Assembly (NCBI RefSeq): GCF_016598475.1
Contig: NZ_JAEMUX010000017.1
Location: forward strand, 61,084 to 125,083
Source: Streptomyces adelaidensis
GTDB lineage: Bacteria; Actinomycetota; Actinomycetes; Streptomycetales; Streptomycetaceae
Direction of reading: 5' to 3'
DNA: 64,000 nucleotides
The notes beneath the pieces were generated by a model. The model worked only from the letters and a program-made list of their open reading frames with translations. It was not told where the DNA came from and searched no databases. Shown one piece after another: positions 16,344 to 24,429 of this stretch (position 1 is its first letter; every line of letters begins with the position of its first letter). Both the position numbers and the translations under genes were made by a program.

Positions 16344-17963
16344 CTACCGCGCCCGCTCCACCCGCCGCTCGTCCCACACCGGCTCCGCCGTCTCCCGTAC
16401 GCGGCCGTCGGAGCCGAAGACGAGAAAGCGGTCGAACGAACGAGCGAACCAGCGGTCGTGGGTGACGGCGAGGACGGTCCCCTCGAAGGCTTCGAGGCCT
16501 TCCTGCAATGCCTCCGCCGACTCCAGGTCGAGGTTGTCGGTGGGCTCGTCGAGGAGGAGGGCCGTGACGCCCTGCAACTCCAGGAGCAGGATCTGGAAGC
16601 GGGCCTGCTGGCCGCCGGAGAGCCGGTCGAAGGACTGCTCGGCCTGCTGGGTCAGCTCGTAGCGGCGCAGCCGGGACATGGCGGCGCCCCGGTCCTGGGC
16701 GTGCTCCTTCCACAGGATGTCGAGCAGCGTGCGCCCCTCAAGCTCCGGGTGGGCGTGCGTCTGCGCGAAGTGCCCCGGCACGACCCTGGCGCCGAGTTTC
16801 CACAGGCCCGTGTGGGCCACGTCGCCGCCGGCGAGCAGACGCAGGAAGTGGGACTTGCCGGAGCCGTTGGAGCCGAGGACGGCGACCCGTTCGCCGTAGA
16901 AGACCTCCAGGTCGAAGGGTTTCATCAGGCCGGTGAGTTCGAGTCCGGCGCAGGTGACGGCCCGCACACCGGTACGGCCGCCCTTGAGCCGCATGGTGAT
17001 GTCCTGCTCGCGCGGCGGCTCCGGCGGCGGCCCCACCTCCTCGTACTTGCGCAGCCGGGTCTGGGCGGCGCGATAGCGGGAGGCCATGTCGGGGCTGTTC
17101 TCGGCGGCCTGGCGGAGGTTCAGCACCAGCTTCTTCAACTGGGCGTGCTTCTCCTCCCAGCGCCTGCGCATTTCCTCGAAGCGCTCGAACCGCCGGCCGC
17201 GCGCCTCGTGGTACGTGGCGAAGCCGGCGCCGTGCACCCAGGCGTCGGCGCCCGCCGGGCCCGGCTCCACACTGACGATCTTCTCGGCGGCGCGGGCCAG
17301 CAGCTCCCGGTCGTGCGACACGAAGAGCACCGTCTTGCGGGTCTCCTTGAGCCGCTCCTCCAGCCAGCGCTTGCCGGGTACGTCGAGGTAGTTGTCCGGC
17401 TCGTCGAGCAGCAGCACCTGATCGGTGCCGCGCAGCAGCGCCTCGAGCACGAGCCGCTTCTGCTCACCGCCGGACAGCGTCCGCACCTGCCGCCACTGCG
17501 CCTTCTCGTACGGCACCCCGAGCGCGGCCACGGTGCAGATGTCCCACAGGGTCTCCGCCTCGTAGCCGCGTACCTCGGCCCAGTCGGAGACGGCCTGCGC
17601 GTACTTCAGCTGGGCCGCCTCGTCGTCCACGGTCATGATCGCGTGTTCGGCGACGTCGACCGCCCGGGCCGCCTCCCGGATCCTCGGCTGCGCCACCGAC
17701 ACCAGCAGGTCCCGTACGGTCGTCTCGTCCCGCACCGACCCCACGAACTGCCGCATCACCCCGAGCCCGCCGGTGACGGTCACCGAGCCTCCGTGCGGCT
17801 TCAGCTCCCCGGAGATCAGCCGCAGCAGGGTCGTCTTGCCGGCCCCGTTCGGCCCGACGAGGGCCACCACGGCCCCCTCCCCCACCCGAAACGACACATC
17901 GCCGAGCAGCGCCCTCCCGTCCGGCAGGTAGTACTCCAGATGCGCGGCTTCGAGATGTCCCAT
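16344..17963 (-). CDS. ABC-F family ATP-binding protein
   Basis: This 539-residue soluble protein has two nucleotide-binding domains and no membrane domain, as in ABC-F factors acting on the ribosome. The first domain has Walker A GPNGAGKTT (about residue 38), signature LSGGEQKR and Walker B VLLLDEPDNYLD. The charged interdomain linker lies at about 240-320 (FERFEEMRRRWEEKHAQLKKL). The second domain has GSNGSGKSH, LSGGQQAR and LLLDEPTDNLD. ABC-F members include translation factors and antibiotic-resistance proteins; this sequence alone does not decide which. ATG 17963 is used; an in-frame ATG at 17972 is possible. The gene is divergent from the PAP2-kinase gene. Confidence 0.9.
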   Translation of the reverse strand: MGHLEAAHLEYYLPDGRALLGDVSFRVGEGAVVALVGPNGAGKTTLLRLISGELKPHGGSVTVTGGLGVMRQFVGSVRDETTVRDLLVSVAQPRIREAARAVDVAEHAIMTVDDEAAQLKYAQAVSDWAEVRGYEAETLWDICTVAALGVPYEKAQWRQVRTLSGGEQKRLVLEALLRGTDQVLLLDEPDNYLDVPGKRWLEERLKETRKTVLFVSHDRELLARAAEKIVSVEPGPAGADAWVHGAGFATYHEARGRRFERFEEMRRRWEEKHAQLKKLVLNLRQAAENSPDMASRYRAAQTRLRKYEEVGPPPEPPREQDITMRLKGGRTGVRAVTCAGLELTGLMKPFDLEVFYGERVAVLGSNGSGKSHFLRLLAGGDVAHTGLWKLGARVVPGHFAQTHAHPELEGRTLLDILWKEHAQDRGAAMSRLRRYELTQQAEQSFDRLSGGQQARFQILLLELQGVTALLLDEPTDNLDLESAEALQEGLEAFEGTVLAVTHDRWFARSFDRFLVFGSDGRVRETAEPVWDERRVERAR

Positions 17964-18113
17964 GGGGCGCATTGTCCGAGGCCGGGGAAGCGGCGGGCAA
18001 ATCCATTTCCATCGCCCGCTCCCGCTGGGCGCCGGTGGGCGAAATCCACCCGCGCGGCGCCGACCCCCACCCCGCCCGACACGAACCCCCCGCCATGGGG
18101 TACCCGTGGACCC

Positions 18114-19607
18114 ATGACCGCAGACGTCGACCTCACCGTCCGCCCGCCGGGCCACCACATCCTCCGGGACCGTTTCCTCGCCGCGGACAGCCGCCTGTTC
18201 AACGCGGTGGCGACCCGTGACTGGCCGGGCGCCCACCCCTTGCTGCCGAAGCTGAGCCGCGCCGCGAACCACGGTGTGCTGTGGTTCGCCACGGCGGCGG
18301 CGCTCACCGCGACCCGCAGTCCGAGGGCCCGCAGGGCCGCCGCCCGGGGCGTGGCCTCGCTCGCGCTGGCCTCGGCGACGATCAACACGCTGGGCAAGCG
18401 CTCGGTGCGCCGCCCCCGCCCGGTCCTGGACAACGTCCCGCTGATGCGCCAGCTGAAGCGCCAGCCGATCACCACGTCGTTCCCGTCGGGGCACTCCGCC
18501 TCCGCCGCCGCGTTCGCGGCCGGCGTCGCCCTGGAGTCGCGCGGCTGGGGCGCGGCGGTCGCGCCGCTGGCGGGCGCGGTGGCGCTGTCCCGGGTGTACA
18601 CGGGCGCGCACTTCCCGAGCGACGTCCTGGTGGGCGCCGCCCTGGGTGTGGGCGCCGCCTACGCCGTACGGGGCATCATGCCGACCCGTGACCAGCTGCC
18701 GCCGCCCGGCCGCCCGTACGTGGACGCGCCCGCGCTGCCGGACGGGGACGGGCTGGTCGTGGTCGCCAACCGGGCCGCGGCCACCTCGGACCGGGTGCGC
18801 GCGCTGCGGGACGCGCTGCCCGCCGCCGAGACCGTGGAGTGCGAACCGGAGGACGTGACGGCCGAGTTGGAGAAGGCGGCCGCCCGCGCCCGGGTGCTCG
18901 GCGTGTGCGGCGGCGACGGCACGGTGAACGCGGCCGCCGAGGTGGCCCTGCGCCACGGCCTGCCCCTCGCCGTGCTCCCCGGCGGCACGCTCAACCACTT
19001 CGCGCACGACCTCGGCGTGGAGGACGCGCGGGATCTGAGCCGCGCCCTGCGCGAGGGCGAGGCCGTCCGGGTGGATCTGGGGCACTTCACGACCGGCGGA
19101 ACGGAAGGCCACTTCCTCAACACCTGCAGCCTGGGCGTCTATCCGGAGCTGGTGCGCGAACGCGAGCGCTGGGAGCGGATGCTCGGCGGCTGGCCGGCCG
19201 GGGTGATCGCAGCGCTGCGAGTCCTGCGCTCCGACCGTCATCCGCTCGGGGCCACCTTCGAGGGCCGGCCGCGCCCGATCTGGCTGCTCTTCGCCGGCAA
19301 CGGCACCTACCACCGGCTGGGCCTCGCCCCGGCCCGCCGTTTCGACCTGGCGGACGGGCTGCTGGACGTCCGTGTCGTGCACGGCGGCCGCCGCCCGGCC
19401 CTGCGGCTGCTCGCCGCGGCCGTCGCCGGGCCACTGACCCGCACCCCGGCCCACGCGGCGGTCCGCGTTCGACGGCTCCGGGTGGACGGCATCGCGCCGG
19501 GCACCCTCCTCGCGTACGACGGCGAAGTCACCGAGGTGGAAGGGGATCTGACGCTGCGGAAGATCCCGGAGGCGCTGACGGTCTACCGGCCGCTGCCACT
19601 GCGCTGA
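18114..19607 (+). CDS. PAP2 phosphatase-diacylglycerol/lipid kinase fusion
   Basis: This 497-residue protein joins two opposing lipid activities. The N-terminal 190 residues are a type-2 phosphatidic acid phosphatase with the three motifs KRSVRRPRP, PSGHS (about residue 125) and SRVYTGAHFPSD (about 163), amid membrane helices. From about residue 210 a DAGK catalytic domain follows, with the nucleotide loop GVCGGDGTVN (about residue 264) and LPGGTLNHFA. It should remove phosphate from, or add it to, a membrane lipid. The same architecture is widespread in actinomycetes. The ATG at 18114 is the first plausible start; no clear ribosome site is visible. Confidence 0.9.
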   Translation: MTADVDLTVRPPGHHILRDRFLAADSRLFNAVATRDWPGAHPLLPKLSRAANHGVLWFATAAALTATRSPRARRAAARGVASLALASATINTLGKRSVRRPRPVLDNVPLMRQLKRQPITTSFPSGHSASAAAFAAGVALESRGWGAAVAPLAGAVALSRVYTGAHFPSDVLVGAALGVGAAYAVRGIMPTRDQLPPPGRPYVDAPALPDGDGLVVVANRAAATSDRVRALRDALPAAETVECEPEDVTAELEKAAARARVLGVCGGDGTVNAAAEVALRHGLPLAVLPGGTLNHFAHDLGVEDARDLSRALREGEAVRVDLGHFTTGGTEGHFLNTCSLGVYPELVRERERWERMLGGWPAGVIAALRVLRSDRHPLGATFEGRPRPIWLLFAGNGTYHRLGLAPARRFDLADGLLDVRVVHGGRRPALRLLAAAVAGPLTRTPAHAAVRVRRLRVDGIAPGTLLAYDGEVTEVEGDLTLRKIPEALTVYRPLPLR

Positions 19608-19710
19608 CCGATCCCGAGCAGTCCACAATTCAAGACGGCGGTCTCATTATTCGACACGGTCCCGTACGGTTCGAACACGACCTCGCGAACCTCGTGGAAG
19701 GGGAACGGCC

Positions 19711-20538
19711 ATGCCGAAGGCACGGGAGACCGCCGTCTACACGCACGGACACCATGAGTCGGTGCTGCGCTCGCACACCTGGCGGACGGCCGCCAACTCG
19801 GCGGCCTACCTGCTCGGTTCACTGAAGCCCCACATGAGGATCCTGGACATCGGCTGCGGTCCGGGCACCATCACCGCGGACCTGGCCGCCCTGGTCCCGG
19901 ACGGCCGGGTCACGGGTGTCGACCACGCCGCCGGCATCCTGGACCGGGCCCGGGCCACGGCCGCCGAACGCGGCCTGGACAACGTGGACTTCGCGGTCGC
20001 GGACGTCCATGCGCTGGACTACCCGGACGACACCTTCTGCGTGGTCCACGCCCACCAGGTGCTCCAGCACGTCGGCGATCCCGTGCAGGCGCTGCGCGAG
20101 ATGCGCCGGGTCACGAAACCGGGTGGTCTCGTCGCCGTGCGCGACTCCGACTACGCGGCGATGACCTGGTTCCCCGAATCCCCGGGCATGGACGACTGGC
20201 TCGACCTGTACCGCCGGGTGGCCCGCGCCAACGGCGGGGAGCCGGACGCCGGGCGGCGGCTGAAGTCGTGGGCCTTGCGGGCCGGGTTCACCGGCGAAGA
20301 CATCACCGCCACCTCCGCCACCTGGACGTACGCCACGGCGGACGAGCGGGCCTGGTGGAGCGGGCTGTGGGCGGACCGGACGGTCGCCTCCGCCTACGCC
20401 GAACGGGCGACGGAGAGCGGCGAGGCGACGGTCGGGCGGCTGGAGGCGATCTCGGCGGCCTGGCGGGAATGGGGCCGGCAGGAGGACGGCTGGTTCGCCG
20501 TACTGCACGGAGAAATTCTCTGCCGTAAGGCGGCCTGA
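19711..20538 (+). CDS. Class I SAM-dependent methyltransferase
   Basis: This 275-residue methyltransferase has motif I ILDIGCGPGTITADLA (about residues 46-61). The acidic residue of motif II is in GVDHAAGILDRA, and a post-motif is at VHAHQVLQHVGDPVQALREMRRV. The overall pattern is close to UbiE/ArsM-like small-molecule methyltransferases. The substrate is not evident. The ATG at 19711 follows GGAAGGGG by about 8 nt. The hydrophobic-protein gene begins 43 nt downstream. Confidence 0.88.
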   Translation: MPKARETAVYTHGHHESVLRSHTWRTAANSAAYLLGSLKPHMRILDIGCGPGTITADLAALVPDGRVTGVDHAAGILDRARATAAERGLDNVDFAVADVHALDYPDDTFCVVHAHQVLQHVGDPVQALREMRRVTKPGGLVAVRDSDYAAMTWFPESPGMDDWLDLYRRVARANGGEPDAGRRLKSWALRAGFTGEDITATSATWTYATADERAWWSGLWADRTVASAYAERATESGEATVGRLEAISAAWREWGRQEDGWFAVLHGEILCRKAA

Positions 20539-20581
20539 TCGGAGGAATTCGGGAAACCCGGACCATCAGGAGGTTCGCATA

Positions 20582-20752
20582 ATGGTTCCCATCCTGTTGG
20601 TACTGCTTCTGGTGCTGATTCTCTTCGGTGCCGGATTCGCAGTGAAGATTCTCTGGTTTATCGCACTGGCCGTGCTGGTGCTGTGGCTCCTCGGATTCCT
20701 GGTGCGCGGCACGTCCGCCTCCGGAGGAAGGGGCCGCTGGTACAGGTGGTGA
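20582..20752 (+). CDS. Small hydrophobic membrane protein
   Basis: This 56-residue protein is two membrane spans (MVPILLVLLLVLILFGAGFA and about residues 23-41). A short basic Gly/Arg tail ends in WYRW. It resembles the small 'hydrophobic protein' family found in Streptomyces near stress genes. AGGAGG lies 8 nt upstream of the ATG, strongly supporting translation. The stop codon lies inside the palindrome GTGAATTCAC, which recurs at the end of gvpK on the other strand. Confidence 0.75.
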   Translation: MVPILLVLLLVLILFGAGFAVKILWFIALAVLVLWLLGFLVRGTSASGGRGRWYRW

Positions 20753-20820
20753 ATTCACCCGCGCCGACGGTGAGCCGGCCGACGGTGAGCCGGCCGACGG
20801 TGAGCCGAAGGTGAATTCAC
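20748..20820. repeat. Three 15-bp repeats between paired GTGAATTCAC palindromes
   Basis: Three perfect direct copies of GCCGACGGTGAGCCG (20763-20807) are flanked by GGTGAATTCACCCGCG on the left and GGTGAATTCACTCGCG on the right. The palindrome GTGAATTCAC carries TGA on both strands. It supplies the stop of the hydrophobic-protein gene on the left and of gvpK on the right. The stretch may terminate both converging transcripts. Confidence 0.8.
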
Positions 20821-21098
20821 TCGCGCGGTAGCAATGGTCCGAGCGGCCCAAGGTCCAGATTCAGGTCCTCGGGCCGCAGTCCGTAGCGCTCGCGCAGCTC
20901 GGTCATACGGTCGTCGAGCAGCATCAGCGTGAGCCCGATGCGCTCCTCCTGGTCCTCCGAGAGCTCCCCGGTGTCGAAGCGGCGCAGTGCCTGCCGTTCC
21001 ATGAGCTGGCGAAGCAGCTCGACGACGGTCAGGACCAGTTTGACCAGGTCCCGCTCCACCGTGTCGGGCTCCAGTTCGAGACGGTTGCGGCTGGTCAC
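20817..21098 (-). CDS. gvpK: Gas vesicle protein GvpK
   Basis: This 93-residue protein is of the GvpK family (RDLVKLVLTVVELLRQLMERQALRRFDTGELSEDQEERIGLTLM), a minor component or assembly factor of gas vesicles. It is the last gene of the minus-strand cluster. Its GTG start at 21098 overlaps the stop of gvpS by 4 nt and has GGGGAGG about 7 nt upstream. The end of the gene is acidic to neutral and short, as in other actinomycete copies. Confidence 0.95.
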   Translation of the reverse strand: MTSRNRLELEPDTVERDLVKLVLTVVELLRQLMERQALRRFDTGELSEDQEERIGLTLMLLDDRMTELRERYGLRPEDLNLDLGPLGPLLPRE

Positions 21099-21283
21099 TC
21101 GCTACCTCCCCAGGGTGAGGGAACCTGCGCGTTCACCGAGCTGATGAGCGCGTTGAGATCGATACGGACGAGGTCGACGTCCGCGATGCGCAGGGTGAGA
21201 TCGCCCGTGATGACGACCCCGCCGGCGAGCAGCCGGTCCAGGAGGTCGACGAGGGCAACCTCACGGCGTTCGACGACGGTCAC
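21095..21283 (-). CDS. gvpS: Gas vesicle protein GvpS (GvpA/J superfamily)
   Basis: This 62-residue protein of the GvpA superfamily consists of little more than the core fold (LVDLLDRLLAGGVVITGDLTLRIADVDLVRIDLNALI). It resembles GvpA and GvpJ but lacks their C-terminal extensions. Such proteins nucleate or modify the vesicle shell. The GTG start at 21283 has GGAGGAG about 6 nt upstream and overlaps the stop of gvpL by 4 nt. Three members of this superfamily (gvpA, gvpJ, gvpS) occur in the cluster. Confidence 0.93.
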   Translation of the reverse strand: MTVVERREVALVDLLDRLLAGGVVITGDLTLRIADVDLVRIDLNALISSVNAQVPSPWGGSE

Positions 21284-22038
21284 GAATTCTCCTCCCCGCT
21301 GAAGGAATACGCCGCCCACGGACCCGTGAGTTCCACGCGCAGTCCCGGTTCCTCGTTCTTCGTACGGTCCACCAGTTCCACGAACTCCTCCGAGCGGGCG
21401 CGCGGCACCAAATAGGCCGCGTTCAGCACATTGCGGCCGGGCACGCCGGAGAGGGCGGAATTCTGGGGCGCGTGCAGACGAGTGTCCTCCGCGAATTCCG
21501 AGAGGCTTTCGTGCAGGCGGCGCGCGAACCTCTCGGCGTTCACCCACATCTCCTCGTGGGCCCGATGGCTCCGGCGCCGCTGTCGCAGATAGTCCCGCCC
21601 GCTGGCCACCTTCGCGGACTCCTGGGACGGCTCCTGGGCCTCGGATTCCGCGTACACCTTGACGCCCCACTCCACCCGGCCCGTCAGCCGGTCCAGGGTC
21701 CGCCGGAAGCCGTCCTCGCGGTCCTCCAGCATGACCCGTACGCCGCTGTCGTCGCGGAAGACGGTGCCGAGCCGGAGCGGCAGGGGTGTGGTGACGACGG
21801 TGAGCGCGTCGATCACGCTCTGGTGGGCCCGGGCGGTCGCGGTGAGCCAGTCCAGGTCCTCCAGATGGGCGCGGAGCGGCTCCTCCGCGAAGTCGCGCTC
21901 CGGCACCTCGCTGACCACGGCGATCAAATCGTGGTGGCGCAGCTGCCGGGGCGGTGCGCCCGCCACCCCGGTCAGCTGGGCCTGGAGAGGCGCGTCGAAG
22001 GGGCGGCAGACGGCGTACACATAACGCAGTCCGGTCAT
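21280..22038 (-). CDS. gvpL: Gas vesicle protein GvpL (GvpL/GvpF family)
   Basis: This 252-residue protein is of the GvpL/GvpF family, gas vesicle assembly proteins. It starts YVYAVCRPF and has the conserved block HDLIAVVSEVPERDFAEEPLRAHLEDLDWL (about residues 38-68). TPLPLRLGTVFRDD lies around 90, and a C-terminal domain ends GPWAAYSFS. It overlaps gvpJ and gvpS by 4 nt on either side. GvpF at 24430 is its paralogue in the same cluster. Confidence 0.95.
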   Translation of the reverse strand: MTGLRYVYAVCRPFDAPLQAQLTGVAGAPPRQLRHHDLIAVVSEVPERDFAEEPLRAHLEDLDWLTATARAHQSVIDALTVVTTPLPLRLGTVFRDDSGVRVMLEDREDGFRRTLDRLTGRVEWGVKVYAESEAQEPSQESAKVASGRDYLRQRRRSHRAHEEMWVNAERFARRLHESLSEFAEDTRLHAPQNSALSGVPGRNVLNAAYLVPRARSEEFVELVDRTKNEEPGLRVELTGPWAAYSFSGEENS

Positions 22039-22400
22039 GAGGGCTCCTCTCTGGCACGGCCGCGCTCGATGGCCGGCTCCGGCTCCCCGGCGTACCGGCC
22101 GTCGTCCAGCTCGGCCAGCCGGGCGCGCAACTCGGCGTTCTCACGGGAGAGTTCGTCCCGGCGGGCGTGCGAGGACAGCGCGGGGTCGGTCTCCCACCAG
22201 TCGATCCCCATCTCCTTGGCCTTGTCGACGGAGGCGACGATGAGGCGCAGCTTGATGGTGAGCAGCTCGATGTCGAGCAGGTTGATGCGGATGTCGCCCG
22301 CGATCACCACGCCCTTGTCGAGCACCCGCTCCAGGATGTCGGCCAGGTTGGCGCTCCCGTTCTGGCCGTACGGCTCGGGGACTCGGCTCGGGAATGTCAT
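22035..22400 (-). CDS. gvpJ: Gas vesicle protein GvpJ
   Basis: This 121-residue GvpA/J-family protein has a core at about residues 15-65 (LADILERVLDKGVVIAGDIRINLLDIELLTIKLRLIVASVDKAKEMGIDWW). A charged helical extension follows (about 75-121), containing SRENAELRARLAELDDG, a short coiled-coil-like segment. GvpJ is a minor shell or nucleation protein. It overlaps gvpZ and gvpL by 4 nt. The ATG at 22400 lies in the end of gvpZ. Confidence 0.93.
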   Translation of the reverse strand: MTFPSRVPEPYGQNGSANLADILERVLDKGVVIAGDIRINLLDIELLTIKLRLIVASVDKAKEMGIDWWETDPALSSHARRDELSRENAELRARLAELDDGRYAGEPEPAIERGRAREEPS

Positions 22401-23533
22401 CGTCGGCTCCCGCCCACGGCGGCCCGCTCTTCGTCCTCATCCTCGTACGGTTCCTCGTCGATGTCCTCCTCGGCGTCGCCCTCGGCCTCGGGGATCTCCT
22501 CGTACTCGCCCTCGTCCTCGTACTCGTCCTCGGGAGCCTCCTCCTCGTCGGCGTACTCCTCGGGCTCGTCCGGCTCCCGCTCTTCCTCCTGCTGCTGCTC
22601 CCGTTCCTCCTCCGCGAGGGCGTCCTCGTGGCTGACGACGACCTCGCCGTCGCGGATCTCACCGCGCCAGCCGTCCTCGGCCTCGCCCCTGAGGGTGATG
22701 AAGCGGGCGAAGTTCTTGAGGTCGAGCCGGGCCCGGCGGCCCTGGGCACGCCAGAGGTTGCCGGTCTTCTCGAAGAGGCCCTTCGGGTAGTACTCCACCA
22801 CCAGCAGGACCCGGGTGAGGTTGTCCGCGAGGCGGTGGAAGGAGACGGCCCCCTTGGTGGTGCCCTTGGCGCCCTCCGAGGTCCAGGTGATCCGATCGTC
22901 GGGCACCTGTTCGGTCGTGTGCGCCTTCCAGCTGCGGTTGGACCAGAACACCTTCAGCTGCCAGTCGGAGTGCGTGTCGTCGGCCCGGCCGGCGCTCTTC
23001 ACTCCCTTCGCGAAGGTGCTGAAGCTCTGGAACCGGGTCCACTGGTCGTACGCGGTGCGCACCGGCACCCCGACGTCGATGGACTCGATGATCACGGTGG
23101 GCTTGTCGCCCGAGCCGCCCTTGCGCTTCCCCTTGCCGCCGCCGAGGTTCTTGAGCGCGCCGAGCACGTTGTCCTTGGCCCGTCCGGCGCCCACCTCCAG
23201 GGCGGTGCGCAGCGGCCCCTTGCCCTCGGCGAGCTTTCGGCCACCGTCGAGGGCGAGCTTCGCGAGGCCTGGGCTGTTGCCGGCGGCCATGTCGTCGAGC
23301 TTGACGGTCGCCTCGCCGAGCTTGCGTCCGGCCTCGACGAGGAGCCGCTGGGCCTGGGCGGCCAGATACTCCCGGGCCTCCTCCTTGAGATGGTCGACGG
23401 CCTCGCTGTGGGCCACCTCGGTGAGCGGGTTGCTCTTCGTGGCGTCCTTCGCCCGGTCCGTCACCCCACCGGACGCCCCATCGGCCGCCCCGCGCGTGGC
23501 ACGGCCGGTCGCCGAGCCGAGAGTGTCAGTCAT
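22397..23533 (-). CDS. gvpZ: GvpZ: SRPBCC-domain protein with acidic tail
   Basis: This 378-residue protein has an N-terminal helical part (about residues 1-140). A START/cyclase-like SRPBCC domain lies at about 155-290 (VIIESIDVGVPVRTAYDQWTRFQSFSTFAKGVKSAGR, FHRLADNLTRVLLVVEYYPKGLFEK). The last 80 residues are dominated by Glu and Asp. The domain binds hydrophobic ligands in other families; its role in gas vesicle clusters is unknown. The position between gvpY and gvpJ matches the actinomycete order O-A-F-G-Y-Z-J-L-S-K. The ATG at 23533 with GGGAGG 8 nt upstream is preferred over the GTG at 23542. It overlaps gvpY by 8 nt. Confidence 0.88.
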   Translation of the reverse strand: MTDTLGSATGRATRGAADGASGGVTDRAKDATKSNPLTEVAHSEAVDHLKEEAREYLAAQAQRLLVEAGRKLGEATVKLDDMAAGNSPGLAKLALDGGRKLAEGKGPLRTALEVGAGRAKDNVLGALKNLGGGKGKRKGGSGDKPTVIIESIDVGVPVRTAYDQWTRFQSFSTFAKGVKSAGRADDTHSDWQLKVFWSNRSWKAHTTEQVPDDRITWTSEGAKGTTKGAVSFHRLADNLTRVLLVVEYYPKGLFEKTGNLWRAQGRRARLDLKNFARFITLRGEAEDGWRGEIRDGEVVVSHEDALAEEEREQQQEEEREPDEPEEYADEEEAPEDEYEDEGEYEEIPEAEGDAEEDIDEEPYEDEDEERAAVGGSRR

Positions 23534-24092
23534 CGCGGCCACCTCCCTTCACTGCCCGCGACCGGGTGGCCTTGCGGGCTGTCTTCTTGGCGGCCGTCTT
23601 CTTCGCGGGGGCCTTCTTCGCGGGGGCCTTCTTCGCGGGGGCCTTCTCGGCCGTCCCGGCCGCGGTCTTCTTCGCCGCCCGCTTGCGCGGTGGCCGCGGC
23701 TCGTCCTCGGGCGCGTCGTGGCTCGACCGCCGTTTCTCGTCCCCGCCGCCCCTGGAGGCCGAATCTTCCGGGGCCACTGCGGCGAGCTGGTCGCGCACCT
23801 GCGAGGTGCGCCCGTGCAGCCGGTCGGCGAGCCCTTCGATCCGCCGCTCGACCAGCGCCCCGGTGGCCGCCTTGCCGACACCGCGCAGGTCCTCGCGGAG
23901 CTGGTCCCCGACCTCCTTGAACTGCGGGTTGTTCTGCAGCTGCTGTGACACCAGGTCCGCGAGCGCCCGTGGGCTCAGGTGCATCCGCTTGCCGGCCACC
24001 ATGGTGCCGACCGCGAACGCCAGCTTCATCTTCTTGGTACGTCCGAGGACGTATCCGGCCCCGATGGCGAGGCCCATTCCCAGTCGATTCAT
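23526..24092 (-). CDS. gvpY: GvpY: basic-tailed gas vesicle cluster protein
   Basis: This 188-residue protein has a hydrophobic N terminus (GMGLAIGAGYVLGRTKKMKLAFAVGTMVAGKRM) like the membrane anchor of small DUF proteins. An amphipathic middle (about residues 45-105) follows. The tail of about 70 residues is rich in Lys, Ala and Arg with KKAPAKKAPAKKTAAKK repeats, resembling histone H1 or Streptomyces HupS tails. The function is unknown. It overlaps gvpG by 4 nt and gvpZ by 8 nt. Its positive tail stands next to the very acidic tail of GvpZ. Confidence 0.85.
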   Translation of the reverse strand: MNRLGMGLAIGAGYVLGRTKKMKLAFAVGTMVAGKRMHLSPRALADLVSQQLQNNPQFKEVGDQLREDLRGVGKAATGALVERRIEGLADRLHGRTSQVRDQLAAVAPEDSASRGGGDEKRRSSHDAPEDEPRPPRKRAAKKTAAGTAEKAPAKKAPAKKAPAKKTAAKKTARKATRSRAVKGGGRDD

Positions 24093-24352
24093 CGTGTCGT
24101 CCCGTCGCCGGTTCCTGTGCTTCTCCGCGCGCTGATCTCCAGCCGGTCGAGAAGCTCGTCCTCCAGGCGGTCGAACTCCTCCTCATCGAGCTCGCCCGCT
24201 TCGAGCCGCTGCTCGAGGCGGGCGAGTTCGGCGCGGACGGCCGCCGGGTCGTAGTACTGGCGCTCGGCCTCGGTGAGCACTTGTCCCACCGTCCAGAGGC
24301 TGCCGCGGACCGGTGCGAACGGCAGCAGCAGCACCTCGGTGATGAGCCCCAT
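24089..24352 (-). CDS. gvpG: Gas vesicle protein GvpG
   Basis: This 87-residue GvpG-family protein begins GLITEVLLLPFAPVRGSLWTVGQVLTEAE. An acidic helical part follows (ELARLEQRLEAGELDEEEFDRLEDELLDRLE). GvpG is an assembly factor thought to join GvpF/L. Its ATG at 24352 follows a 77-nt gap after gvpF, the only sizeable gap downstream of gvpA. It overlaps gvpY by 4 nt. Confidence 0.93.
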   Translation of the reverse strand: MGLITEVLLLPFAPVRGSLWTVGQVLTEAERQYYDPAAVRAELARLEQRLEAGELDEEEFDRLEDELLDRLEISARRSTGTGDGTTR

Positions 24353-24429
24353 CTGCTCTCCTTCCTCCTCGGCCCGAGAGCGCCGCGGGTACGCGCCCTG
24401 TGCGAAAGGCCGTCAGTGCGGGTGCGTCG

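Noticed and set aside
16344..17963. An antibiotic-resistance determinant
   Set aside because: ABC-F proteins include resistance factors, but no biosynthetic cluster is adjacent, and the sequence alone does not separate them from translation factors.
18098..18103. A SigB-class promoter for the PAP2-kinase gene
   Set aside because: GGGTAC occurs 11 nt before the ATG, but no GNNT lies at the right distance.
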